Part shown: positions 13,700 to 20,791 of the stretch, piece by piece
Numbering within the stretch: position 1 is the first letter of the stretch
How the letters are laid out: every line of letters begins with the position of its first letter
Assembly: GCA_025464025.1 (NCBI GenBank)
Contig: JAODBP010000099.1
Span: 1-24,039 of the forward strand
From: Actinomycetes bacterium
GTDB lineage: Bacteria; Actinomycetota; Acidimicrobiia; Acidimicrobiales; CADCSY01
Reading direction: 5' to 3'
Length of the DNA: 24,039 nucleotides
Position numbers and translations under genes: made by a program
Notes under the pieces: model-generated
Told to the model about the DNA's origin: nothing
Seen by the model: the letters and a program-made list of their open reading frames with translations, nothing else
Database searches by the model: none

Positions 13700-15530
13700 T
13701 GCGGTGCAGGTCGGCGAAGCGGCCGCCGAGGGCGAGGAGCTCGGCGTGCGTGCCCCGCTCGACGATCTCGCCGTCCTCCACCACCAGGATCAGGTCCGCA
13801 GCTCGGACCGTCGACAGGCGGTGGGCGATCACCAGGGCGGTGCGACCGCTGAGGGCGGCGGCCAGGGCCTCCTGCACGGCGACCTCGGACTCCGAGTCGA
13901 GGTGGGCGGTGGCCTCGTCGAGGATCACCACGCGGGGGCGGGCCAGCAGCAGCCGGGCGATCGTGAGCCGTTGGCGCTCCCCGCCCGAGAGCCGGTAGCC
14001 CCGCTCGCCCACCACCGTCTCCAGGCCGTCGGGCAGCGACCGCACCAGGTCGTCGAGCCGGGCGCTGGTCAGCGCGGCCCACACCTCGTCGTCAGACGCG
14101 TCCGGTGCGGCGTAGGCCAGGTTGGCCCGGATGGTGTCGTGGAAGAGGTGCCCGTCCTGGGTCACGACGCCCACGGCGGCGCGCACGTCGTCGAACGACA
14201 GGTCACGCACGTCGATGCCCGAGAGCCGCACCGAGCCCTGGTCGACGTCGTAGAGCCGCGGCACCAGCGAGGCGATCGTCGACTTCCCGGCCCCGGATGG
14301 CCCGACCAGGGCCACGAGCTGGCCCGGCTGCACCTCGAACGACACGTCGTGCAGCACCTCCTGGCCGGCCCGGTCGTCGAGCACGGCGACCTCCTCGAGC
14401 GACGCCAGCGACACCTGGTCGGCCGACGGGTAGCGGAAGCGCACGCCCGTCAGCTCGACCGACACCGGGCCGTCGGGCAGCGGCACCGGGTCAGGTCGCT
14501 CCTCGATGAGGGGCTGGATGTCCAGGACCTCGAACACCCGCTCGAAGCTCACCAGCGCCGTGACCACGTCCAGCCGAGCGGTGGCCAGGGCGGTGAGCGG
14601 GGCGTAGAGCCGCCCGAGCAGGAGCGCCATGGTGACGACGGTGCCCGGCTCGAGCGTGCCGTCCAGGGCCAGGTGGCCACCGAGGCCGTAGATGAGGGCG
14701 AGGGCCAGGCCGGAGACGAGCGTGAGAGCCCGGATGAACACCTCGGCCGACATCGCCGAGCGCACGCCGATGTCGCGGACCCGCGCCGCCCGGTGGCCGA
14801 ACTCCCGGGCCTCGGCGTCCGGGCGACCGAACAGCTTCACCAGCGTGGCGCCGGGCGCCGAGAACCGCTCGGTCATCTGCGACGTCATGGCCGCGTTGTG
14901 CTCGGCCGCCTCCCGCTCGAGCAGGCCGACCCGGGCGCCGACCCGCCGGGCCGGGATGACGAAGACCGGGAGCAGCAGGACCGCCACCAGCGTCACCTGC
15001 CACGACAGGCGGAGCATCACGCCGAGGGTGAGCACCAGGGCGATGACGTTGGTGACGACGCCCCCGAGGGCCGAGGTGAACGCCCGCTGGGCGCCGATGA
15101 CGTCGTTGTTGAGCCGGCTGACCAGGGCGCCGGTGTGAGTCCGGGTGAAGAAGGCGATCGGCATGCGCTGGACGTGCTCGAACACACGGCGACGCAGGTC
15201 GAGGATCAGGTCCTCGCCCAGGCGCGACGAGTACACCCGCTCGAGGAAGGCGACGACCGCCTCGGCCGTGGCCACGACGGCGAGGAGGACGGCGAGGCCG
15301 ACGACCCCGCGGTGCTCGACGATGGCGTCGACCGCCTGGCCGGCAAGGATCGGCGACAGCACGCCGAGGCCGGCGGCGACGGTGGCCAGCACGAGGAACA
15401 GGACGATCGTCCGCCCGTGGGGCCGGGCGAAGGTGGCCACCCGCCGCCAGGTGTTCCGCCGGACGGCTCGCCGGCGGTCGCTCCCCTGCATGGCGCTGTG
15501 CAGCGCCATCCACGTGTTCATCTCGCTCAT
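13656..15530 (-). CDS. ABC exporter, fused membrane and ATPase domains (ABCB/MsbA-like half transporter)
   Basis: A 624-residue half transporter. The N-terminal membrane domain (about 35-330) has six hydrophobic stretches and the coupling-loop pattern FEHVQRMPIAFFTRTHTGALVSRLNND. The ATPase domain has Walker A GPSGAGKST (about 410-418), the signature LSGGERQR, Walker B VVILDEAT, and the H-loop in IAHRLSTV, so it should hydrolyse ATP. It would work as a dimer in the inner membrane, exporting a lipid or drug-like substrate not identifiable here. A linker insert of about 20 residues (SADQVSLASLEEVAVLDDRA) lies within the N-terminal part of the ATPase domain. The ATG at 15530 lies inside one arm of an inverted repeat, and the final 4 nt overlap the convergent YqgE-like gene. 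Confidence 0.95.
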   Translation of the reverse strand: MSEMNTWMALHSAMQGSDRRRAVRRNTWRRVATFARPHGRTIVLFLVLATVAAGLGVLSPILAGQAVDAIVEHRGVVGLAVLLAVVATAEAVVAFLERVYSSRLGEDLILDLRRRVFEHVQRMPIAFFTRTHTGALVSRLNNDVIGAQRAFTSALGGVVTNVIALVLTLGVMLRLSWQVTLVAVLLLPVFVIPARRVGARVGLLEREAAEHNAAMTSQMTERFSAPGATLVKLFGRPDAEAREFGHRAARVRDIGVRSAMSAEVFIRALTLVSGLALALIYGLGGHLALDGTLEPGTVVTMALLLGRLYAPLTALATARLDVVTALVSFERVFEVLDIQPLIEERPDPVPLPDGPVSVELTGVRFRYPSADQVSLASLEEVAVLDDRAGQEVLHDVSFEVQPGQLVALVGPSGAGKSTIASLVPRLYDVDQGSVRLSGIDVRDLSFDDVRAAVGVVTQDGHLFHDTIRANLAYAAPDASDDEVWAALTSARLDDLVRSLPDGLETVVGERGYRLSGGERQRLTIARLLLARPRVVILDEATAHLDSESEVAVQEALAAALSGRTALVIAHRLSTVRAADLILVVEDGEIVERGTHAELLALGGRFADLHRTQFTEAPASLTAGA

Positions 15531-15594
15531 TGGTGCACCGCCAACGTCGAGCGGTACGTCGAGCCGATACTGCCCCGGGGTGCACCAATGAGCG
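15524..15594. promoter_or_regulatory. 16-bp perfect inverted repeat spanning the ABC transporter start
   Basis: CGCTCATTGGTGCACC (15524-15539) and GGTGCACCAATGAGCG (15579-15594) are exact reverse complements 39 bp apart. The first arm contains the ABC start codon. Between them, ACGTCGAGC occurs twice (15544 and 15556) with a 12-bp period. The arrangement suits a paired operator around a promoter, though an invertible or element-end structure cannot be excluded. Confidence 0.6.
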
Positions 15595-15672
15595 GTTCGG
15601 CGCCAGAGCGCCTCACAAAGCCTGTGCTCATGATTCGCTCGCTGCGCTCGCTCATGGCGAGGAAGCTAGAGG

Positions 15673-15688
15673 TTCAAGTTGACTTCAA
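15673..15688. promoter_or_regulatory. Dyad resembling a MerR/SoxR-type operator
   Basis: TTCAAGTTGACTTCAA has the symmetric form TTxAAGTxxACTTxAA, with 12 of 16 positions palindromic. It lies at the end of the esterase gene, about 140 bp upstream of the ABC exporter, with a minus-strand TTGACT overlapping it. No MerR-family gene is in the window. The rest of 15595-15672 shows only a short tandem CGCTCGCTG/CGCTCGCTC repeat. Confidence 0.25.
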
Positions 15689-16641
15689 GTCAAGGGGTTT
15701 CCGTACGCCTCGCGGAGGGTGGCGACGACGGCGGCGTGGTAGGCGGCCGACTCCTCGGGGATGAGCTTCGCCATCATCTGCGAGCCGTGGAACTGGCCGT
15801 CCCACCGGGTGGCCTGGACTGGCACGCCGGCCTCGGCCAGGCGGCGGGCGTAGGCCTCGCCCTCGTCGCGGAGCGGGTCGAGCTCGGCCGTCATGACCAC
15901 GGCCGGCGGGAGGCCGCTGAGGTCATCGGCCAGGAGCGGCGATGCGTACGGGTTCGTCGCGTCGGCCGGGTCGGCGAGGTAGTAGCTGGTGTACTGCTCG
16001 ATGCTGTGGGTCGTCAGCAGGAAGCCGACGCCGTTGCTCCGCACCGACTCCTGGCTCATCGTGAGGTCGGTGACCGGGATCTCCAGCACCTGGAGGATGA
16101 TCGACGGGCCACCCCGGTCCCGGGCCATGAGCGACACCACGGCGGCCAGGTTGCCGCCGGCGCTGCCCCCGCCGACCGAGATCCGGGTGGTGTCGATGTC
16201 GAGGTCGGCGGCGTGGTCGACGACCCACGTCAGGGCGGTGAAGCAGTCCTCGGCCGGCACGGGGAACTTGACCTCCGGGGCCAGGCGGTAGTCGACCGAG
16301 GCGACGATGCAGCCGGCGCCCACGGCCGTGGCCCGGCACGAGGCGTCGGACATCTCGAGGTTGCCGAGCCAGAAGCCGCCGCCGTGGAAGTAGACGTGGC
16401 ACGGGAACGGGCCGACGCCCTCGGGCACGTACACCCGCACGGCGATCTCCCCGCCGTCGACGGCGACGCGGTGCTCGTGCTGCTCCTTCACCGGCGGTCC
16501 GTCGTCCTGGGTGGCGCCGAAGCTCATCGCCATCATGGCGTGGGCGTTGTCGCGGGCCTCGGCCACCGACAGGCCCTCGGGCGGCGGGGGCGAGGCGTTG
16601 ACCGCGTCGAGGATCACCTGGAGACCGGGCAGCACGGGCAT
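15685..16641 (-). CDS. Alpha/beta-hydrolase esterase, hormone-sensitive-lipase family
   Basis: A 318-residue esterase. It has the HSL-family oxyanion motif HGGG (86-89, in YFHGGGFWLG), nucleophile Ser160 in GGGSAGGN (the usual first position Asp is Gly here), Asp255 in ELDPLRDEG and His285 in DGQFHGSQ, giving a complete catalytic triad. Family members hydrolyse short- to medium-chain esters in the cytoplasm. There is no signal peptide. The ATG at 16641 has no ribosome binding site, but TAGGTT ends 6 nt upstream, which suggests a leaderless mRNA. It is divergent from the LLM oxidoreductase gene with 79 bp between. Confidence 0.93.
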   Translation of the reverse strand: MPVLPGLQVILDAVNASPPPPEGLSVAEARDNAHAMMAMSFGATQDDGPPVKEQHEHRVAVDGGEIAVRVYVPEGVGPFPCHVYFHGGGFWLGNLEMSDASCRATAVGAGCIVASVDYRLAPEVKFPVPAEDCFTALTWVVDHAADLDIDTTRISVGGGSAGGNLAAVVSLMARDRGGPSIILQVLEIPVTDLTMSQESVRSNGVGFLLTTHSIEQYTSYYLADPADATNPYASPLLADDLSGLPPAVVMTAELDPLRDEGEAYARRLAEAGVPVQATRWDGQFHGSQMMAKLIPEESAAYHAAVVATLREAYGNPLT

Positions 16642-16647
16642 GGGGCG

Positions 16648-16653
16648 AACCTA
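16648..16653 (-). promoter_or_regulatory. Candidate -10 element of the esterase gene (leaderless)
   Basis: Minus-strand TAGGTT, with 6 nt to the ATG at 16641, matches TANNNT at leaderless spacing. No clear -35 is visible. Confidence 0.4.
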
Positions 16654-16720
16654 CGTCGCCCGGCGAGCGCCCTGCCGGCTGGTGCAGAATCACGGCTCAC
16701 GCAACCAGCAGGGGGGATCT

Positions 16721-17851
16721 GTGGAGTTCGGACTCTTCATCCAGGGCTACGACCCGGCGTTCCGACGGGGGAACGACCCGGTCGAGGCGGAGCACAAGGC
16801 GTTCATGGACGAGCTCGCCGCCGTCGTGGCCGCCGACAAGGCCGGGTTCAAGTACGTCTGGGTGACGGAGCACCACTTCCTCGACGAGTACTCCCACCTC
16901 TCGGCCAACGACGTCATCTGCGGCTGGCTGGCGCACGCCACCGAGAACATCCACATCGGTTCCGGGATCATGAACCCGCTGCCCCAGGTGAACCACCCGG
17001 CCAAGGTCGCCGAGCGCGTCGCCATGCTCGACCACCTGTCGAACGGCCGCTTCGAGTTCGGCACCGGTCGCGGCGCCGGCAGCCACGAGATCCTCGGCTT
17101 CCTCCCCGGCATGACCGACCTCACCGGCACCCGGGAGATCTGGGAGGACGTGATCGCCGAGTTCCCGAAGATGTGGCTCCAGGACACCTACGAGGGCTAC
17201 GACGGCAAGTTCTGGTCGCTGCCGCCGCGCAAGATCCTGCCCAAGCCGTACAAGGCCCCGCACCCGGCCATGTGGTACGCCGCCGGCAACTCGTCGAGCT
17301 GGGAGATGGCGGCCCTCAAGGGCCTCGGCATCCTCGGCTTCTCGGTGCAGGACTTCGAGGGCCTGAAGCCGGTGCTCGACTCGTACAAGAACGCCATCAC
17401 CCGGGCCGAACCGATCGGCGCGTTCGTGAACGACAACGTGATGATCACGACCGCGGCCGCCGTCAACGAGGACGAGAAGACGGCCGTCGACCAGTACGTG
17501 GCCAGCCGCCCCATGTACCTGGTGAGCAACGTGTTCCGCTACCACGACACGTTCCCGCACCCCGAGGGCACGCCGAAGTGGCCGGACACCATCCCGGACG
17601 TCGACGCCGAGGGCGTGAAGTTCATGATGGAGTCGGGCGGCGCCATGGTCGGCAACCCCGACCAGGTCCTGGCCGCGTGCCAGAAGTGGGCCGACGCCGG
17701 CGTCGACCAGCTCTCGCTCGGCATCGGGCCCCAGCCGCTGGAGGAGACGCTCGAGACGATCCGCCTCTTCGGCGAGCACATCATCCCGAAGCTCGACAAG
17801 GACAAGGTGCACAGCACCGACCGCTACAAGCAGGCGGCGCTCAAGAAGTAG
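16721..17851 (+). CDS. LLM-class flavin/F420-dependent oxidoreductase
   Basis: A 376-residue luciferase-like TIM-barrel protein. It begins VEFGLFIQGYDPAF and contains YVWVTEHHFLDEYSH, HIGSGIMNPLPQVNHPAKVA, LDHLSNGRFEFGTGRG and the C-terminal region AMVGNPDQVLAACQKWADAG, all standard for the class. Such enzymes use reduced FMN or F420 to oxidise or reduce small organic substrates; which cofactor and substrate apply is not clear from sequence. GTG 16721 is preceded by a strong AGGGGGG, so it is chosen over the longer frame. It is monocistronic, ending at a perfect hairpin shared with the convergent dienoyl-CoA reductase gene. Confidence 0.93.
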   Translation: MEFGLFIQGYDPAFRRGNDPVEAEHKAFMDELAAVVAADKAGFKYVWVTEHHFLDEYSHLSANDVICGWLAHATENIHIGSGIMNPLPQVNHPAKVAERVAMLDHLSNGRFEFGTGRGAGSHEILGFLPGMTDLTGTREIWEDVIAEFPKMWLQDTYEGYDGKFWSLPPRKILPKPYKAPHPAMWYAAGNSSSWEMAALKGLGILGFSVQDFEGLKPVLDSYKNAITRAEPIGAFVNDNVMITTAAAVNEDEKTAVDQYVASRPMYLVSNVFRYHDTFPHPEGTPKWPDTIPDVDAEGVKFMMESGGAMVGNPDQVLAACQKWADAGVDQLSLGIGPQPLEETLETIRLFGEHIIPKLDKDKVHSTDRYKQAALKK

Positions 17852-17852
17852 C

Positions 17853-17904
17853 CGAACTGGCGATGGATGGTGGACACATCTGTCCACCATCCATCGCCGG
17901 TTCG
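17853..17904. terminator. Bidirectional hairpin between convergent genes
   Basis: A 24-bp stem (17853-17876 with 17881-17904) has only one G-T wobble and a CATC loop; the core is GGCGATGGATGGTGGACA paired with TGTCCACCATCCATCGCC. It starts 2 nt after the LLM stop and ends 7 nt before the stop of the opposing gene. There is no T-run on either strand. Its length exceeds that of most terminators. Confidence 0.8.
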
Positions 17905-17911
17905 ATGCAGG

Positions 17912-18793
17912 TCAGGGCTCGAACGGACCCTTGCCCATCTGGTCGCGGACGGTGACCACGGGCGGGTTGGTGAGCAGGCGGCGCTGCCAGTTGGCGCCGT
18001 CGACGACGAGCGTGTGGCCGGAGATGAACCGGGCGTAGGGCGAAGCCAGGAACGTGGCCGCCCACCCCAGCTCCTGGCGCTGGCCCACGCGCAGCGCCGG
18101 CTGGCAGATGTCCTTGTCGTTGGTGCGCTGCAGGTTGCCCTGGATGTCGGCCGTCATGTCCTCGTGGGGGAACAGGCCCGGCACCAGGCCGTTGACCTGG
18201 ATCCCGTACGGGCCCCACTCGACGGCGAGCGTCTCGGTCATGTTCTTGATGCCGGCCTTGGCCGCCGCGCTGTGGGCGAAGCCGGGACCGCCGGTCCAGG
18301 CGTAGGACGCGCCGACGTTGATGATCGAGCCCGGCGTGGCCGCCTCGAGGTGGCGGCGACCGAACTCGCGGGTCACGAAGAACGTGCCGTTCAGCGTGAT
18401 GTCGATCACCGTGCGCCAGGCGTTGGGCGACATGTCCTCAGCCGGCACCGGGAAGTTGGCCGCCGCGTTGTTGACCAGCACCTGGGGCATCCCGAACGCC
18501 TCGGTCGCGGCGTCGAACATGGCGCTGATCGACTCGGGGTCGCGGATGTCGCACGTGACCGTGAGGACCGGGGCGCCGAGCGCCTCCATGGCCTCCTTGC
18601 CGGCGGCCAGGTGCTCGTCCTTGCGGCTGGTGATCACGATCGACGCACCGAGGCGGGCGAACTCGGAGGCGATGCCCTTGCCGAGGCCGGTGCCGCCACC
18701 GGTGACCACCACGGCGACGCCGTCGTACTCCCCCGGCTTGAGCGCGCTCTCGCCGACGGCGGGCGGGTGAGGAAGTCCGGTCGGTTCAGGCAC
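17912..18793 (-). CDS. 2,4-dienoyl-CoA reductase-like SDR
   Basis: A 293-residue SDR of the DECR/PECR branch. The cofactor loop is GGGTGLG (32-38). Instead of YxxxK it carries the DECR set: Asn113 (NNAAANF), Tyr164 (GASYAW), Ser175 and Lys179 (HSAAAK). The spacing is identical to the Asn148/Tyr199/Ser210/Lys214 set known in mammalian mitochondrial DECR. Segments SPNAWRTVIDITLNGTFFVT and AVEWGPYGIQVN also agree. Family enzymes reduce 2,4-dienoyl-CoA with NADPH during oxidation of unsaturated fatty acids. GTG 18793 follows the crotonase stop by one base, with GGGGAG upstream, so the two genes form an operon. The C-terminal 20 or so residues extend beyond the usual SDR end. Confidence 0.9.
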   Translation of the reverse strand: MPEPTGLPHPPAVGESALKPGEYDGVAVVVTGGGTGLGKGIASEFARLGASIVITSRKDEHLAAGKEAMEALGAPVLTVTCDIRDPESISAMFDAATEAFGMPQVLVNNAAANFPVPAEDMSPNAWRTVIDITLNGTFFVTREFGRRHLEAATPGSIINVGASYAWTGGPGFAHSAAAKAGIKNMTETLAVEWGPYGIQVNGLVPGLFPHEDMTADIQGNLQRTNDKDICQPALRVGQRQELGWAATFLASPYARFISGHTLVVDGANWQRRLLTNPPVVTVRDQMGKGPFEP

Positions 18794-18794
18794 G

Positions 18795-19574
18795 TCAGCT
18801 CCCCTTGTAGTTCGGCGTGCGCTCCTCGGCCCGGGCGGCCCGGAACTCGGCGAAGTCGTCGCTCTTGTTGATGAACGTCTGGTAGATCAGCTCGTCCTCC
18901 ATCGACTGGCGGACGTCGGGGATCGAGAGGTGGCGGATCACGGTCCGGGCCATCTTCACCGTGATGGCCGGCGAGGCGGCGATCTGCTCGGCGGCCTCCC
19001 GCACGGTCGACTCCAGCTCGTCGGGCGCCACGACCCGGCTGACGATGCCGTGGGCCAGCGCCTCGTCGGCCTGCATGATCCGCCCGGTGAGCACCATGTC
19101 GGTGACGACGCCGGGGCCGCAGATGGCGTGGAGCACGCCGACGCCGCCGGTGTCTGGGATCACGCCGTGGGTCACCTCCGGCAGGCGGAACCGCGTGCCC
19201 TCGGCGGCGATGCGGATGTCGCAGAGCAGCGCTCGCTGGAACGAGCCGCCCATGACCCAGCCCTTGCAGGCCACGAGGAAGACCTGGTCGAGGTCCCACA
19301 GCTTCTGGATGCCGCGCAGGCCGCGGGTCATCAGCTGGTGGTGGGTGAGCTCGGTCTTCTGCACCCCGATGGAGCCCACGTCGCGGCCCGACGACCACGA
19401 CTTGCCCTCGCCCTGCCAGATCACGGCCCGGACCTCGGGCTTGGCCTTCAGCTCGTCGAGGAAGTCGAAGAGCGCGAAGTCCATCTCGTCGTCGAAGGCG
19501 TTGTGCTTCTCCGGGTTGCGGTTGGTGATCGTGGCGACGGCGCCCTCGATCTCCATGGTGATGCGGTCGGTCAT
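18795..19574 (-). CDS. Enoyl-CoA hydratase/isomerase (crotonase) family, non-canonical active site
   Basis: A 259-residue crotonase-fold protein. The oxyanion-hole loop is SWSSGRDVGSIG (about 59-70) and the second half-site is KGWVMGGSFQRALLCDIRIA (104-123). In classical hydratases the latter reads GGxxE, giving the first catalytic Glu; here that position is Gln113. The second Glu is kept at 133 (RLPEVTHGVIPDTGG). The enzyme is therefore probably not an ordinary enoyl-CoA hydratase and could be an isomerase, hydrolase or other crotonase-type activity on acyl-CoA. ATG 19574 has GGGGGAG upstream. The dienoyl-CoA reductase follows after a 1-bp gap, so unsaturated or branched acyl-CoA is a plausible substrate. 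Confidence 0.9.
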   Translation of the reverse strand: MTDRITMEIEGAVATITNRNPEKHNAFDDEMDFALFDFLDELKAKPEVRAVIWQGEGKSWSSGRDVGSIGVQKTELTHHQLMTRGLRGIQKLWDLDQVFLVACKGWVMGGSFQRALLCDIRIAAEGTRFRLPEVTHGVIPDTGGVGVLHAICGPGVVTDMVLTGRIMQADEALAHGIVSRVVAPDELESTVREAAEQIAASPAITVKMARTVIRHLSIPDVRQSMEDELIYQTFINKSDDFAEFRAARAEERTPNYKGS

Positions 19575-19596
19575 GTCTCCCCCTGACGTCGGGCCG

Positions 19597-19602
19597 TACC
19601 GT
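19597..19602 (+). promoter_or_regulatory. Candidate -10 element of the CysQ/IMPase-like gene (leaderless)
   Basis: TACCGT ends 6 nt before the ATG at 19609, in the 34-bp gap to the divergent crotonase gene. It is the same hexamer and spacing as upstream of cysS. No ribosome binding site lies between. Confidence 0.5.
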
Positions 19603-19608
19603 AACGAC

Positions 19609-20331
19609 ATGGATGACCACGCCGTTGCCGCAACCCTCGCCGAAGAGGCGGGTCAGCTCCTGCTCGAGCTGCGCCTGCTGGGTGGTGACGACCTCAAGGA
19701 CGAGGGCGACCGTCGCTCGAACGAGCACCTCCTCGCCCGGCTCGCCGAGGTGCGCCCGAACGACGCCGTGCTCTCGGAGGAGAGCGTCGACGACAAGGCC
19801 CGGCTGGAGACCTCGCGGGTCTGGATCATCGATCCGGTCGACGGGACGCGCGAGTTCAGCGAGCCGCCCCGCATCGACTGGGCCGTGCACGTGGCGCTCA
19901 CCAAGGACGGCCAGCCGATCGCCGGCGCCGTCGCCCTCCCCGGACTCGACCTGGTCCTGCACACGGGCAAGCCGCCGAAGCTGGCCGACGCCGTCGGCGG
20001 CCCGCCCCGCCTCGCTGTGTCGCGCACCCGCCCGCCCGAGTGCACCCAGCTCCTGGTCGACGCCCTGGGCGCCCGCCTGGTCGAGATGGGCTCGGCCGGG
20101 GCCAAGGCCATGGCCGTCGTGCGGGGCGAGGTCGACGTCTACGCCCACTCCGGCGGCCAGTACGAGTGGGACTCGTGCGCGCCCGTGGCCGTGGCCAAGG
20201 CGGCCGGCTGCCACGTCTCCCGGCTCGACGGGTCGCCGTTGCGCTACAACGAGCCGAACCCGTACCTGCCCGACCTGCTCATCTGCCGGCCGGAGCTGGC
20301 CAAGTCGGTCCTGGAGGCGTTGCGTGGATGA
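19609..20331 (+). CDS. Inositol monophosphatase superfamily protein, CysQ-like
   Basis: A 240-residue protein with the metal-binding motifs of the Li+-sensitive phosphatase superfamily: AVLSEES (about 53-59), IIDPVDGTREF (73-83) and YEWDSCAPVAV (185-195). The DGTREF form resembles CysQ, the 3'(2'),5'-bisphosphate (PAP) nucleotidase, more than inositol monophosphatase, but HisN-like histidinol-phosphatase activity cannot be excluded. It is a cytoplasmic Mg-dependent enzyme. ATG 19609 follows a TACCGT element and has no ribosome binding site. The stop overlaps the SnoaL-like gene by 8 nt, so translation may be coupled. Confidence 0.88.
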   Translation: MDDHAVAATLAEEAGQLLLELRLLGGDDLKDEGDRRSNEHLLARLAEVRPNDAVLSEESVDDKARLETSRVWIIDPVDGTREFSEPPRIDWAVHVALTKDGQPIAGAVALPGLDLVLHTGKPPKLADAVGGPPRLAVSRTRPPECTQLLVDALGARLVEMGSAGAKAMAVVRGEVDVYAHSGGQYEWDSCAPVAVAKAAGCHVSRLDGSPLRYNEPNPYLPDLLICRPELAKSVLEALRG

Positions 20332-20749
20332 CATCGAGGCGATCAAGCAGCTGAAGGCCCGCTACTTCCGCACCATGGACACCAAGCGGTGGGACGACAT
20401 GGCCCAGGTGTTCGCCGAGGACTGCGTGATCGACACCGAGTCCTCGGGCGGCGGGGTCCAGGAGGGGCGCGAGCAGTTCCTGACGATGCTGGTCGCCAGC
20501 ATCGGGGACGTCACGACCGTCCACCACGGCCACATGCCGGAGATCACGCTCACGTCGGCCACCACGGCGACGGGCGTCTGGTCGATGGAGGACATGCTGT
20601 GGTGGCCGGAGGGCTCGCCGATCCAGCACCTCCACGGCTACGGCCACTACCACGAGACCTACACCAAGGGTCCGGACGACGTCTGGCGCATCCAGACCCT
20701 GAAGCTCACCCGCCTCCGCACCGACTTCGTGATGGCCGAGCAGCCTTAG
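20324..20749 (+). CDS. SnoaL-like (NTF2-fold) protein
   Basis: A 141-residue single-domain cone-barrel protein. It begins DDIEAIKQLKARYFRTMDTK, followed by WDDMAQVFAEDCVIDTESSG, HHGHMPEITLTSATTATGVW and YGHYHETYTKGPDDVWRIQT, the usual polyketide-cyclase-like/SnoaL_4 order. Family members include isomerases, dehydratases and many of unknown function. The start is GTG 20324, which overlaps the phosphatase stop by 8 nt. Its TAG stop (20747-20749) forms the outer edge of the left hairpin repeat of the DUF559 cassette. Confidence 0.85.
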   Translation: MDDIEAIKQLKARYFRTMDTKRWDDMAQVFAEDCVIDTESSGGGVQEGREQFLTMLVASIGDVTTVHHGHMPEITLTSATTATGVWSMEDMLWWPEGSPIQHLHGYGHYHETYTKGPDDVWRIQTLKLTRLRTDFVMAEQP

Positions 20750-20791
20750 TTGGCGCGCATCCACCTATGCGGTGGATGCGCGCCAAGAAAG
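20747..20791. repeat. Left hairpin repeat of the DUF559 cassette
   Basis: It contains a perfect 16-bp stem, TTGGCGCGCATCCACC with GGTGGATGCGCGCCAA, around a TATGC loop, then AAGAAAG on the inner side. Read in reverse complement it matches the right repeat (21714-21758) at 38 of 45 positions, all seven differences falling at or near the loop. Its outer TAG is the stop codon of the SnoaL-like gene. On the minus strand it encodes the last eight residues (SWRASTA region) and the stop of the DUF559 gene. Confidence 0.9.

Noticed and set aside
13440..15764. A 774-codon plus-strand open frame antisense to the ABC transporter
   Set aside because: Low-complexity composition without domains. The minus-strand gene has all ABC motifs; long antisense frames are expected at this GC content.
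15588..15764. A small plus-strand frame starting MSGSAPERLTKPV after the second arm of the inverted repeat
   Set aside because: GGGGTG precedes the ATG, but the frame runs into the esterase gene in antisense and soon becomes an Arg-rich shadow. The similarity of its start to the ABC start comes from the inverted repeat.
15679..17955. A 758-codon plus-strand open frame over the esterase and LLM genes
   Set aside because: It overlaps two well-supported genes in other frames and has no domain signature.
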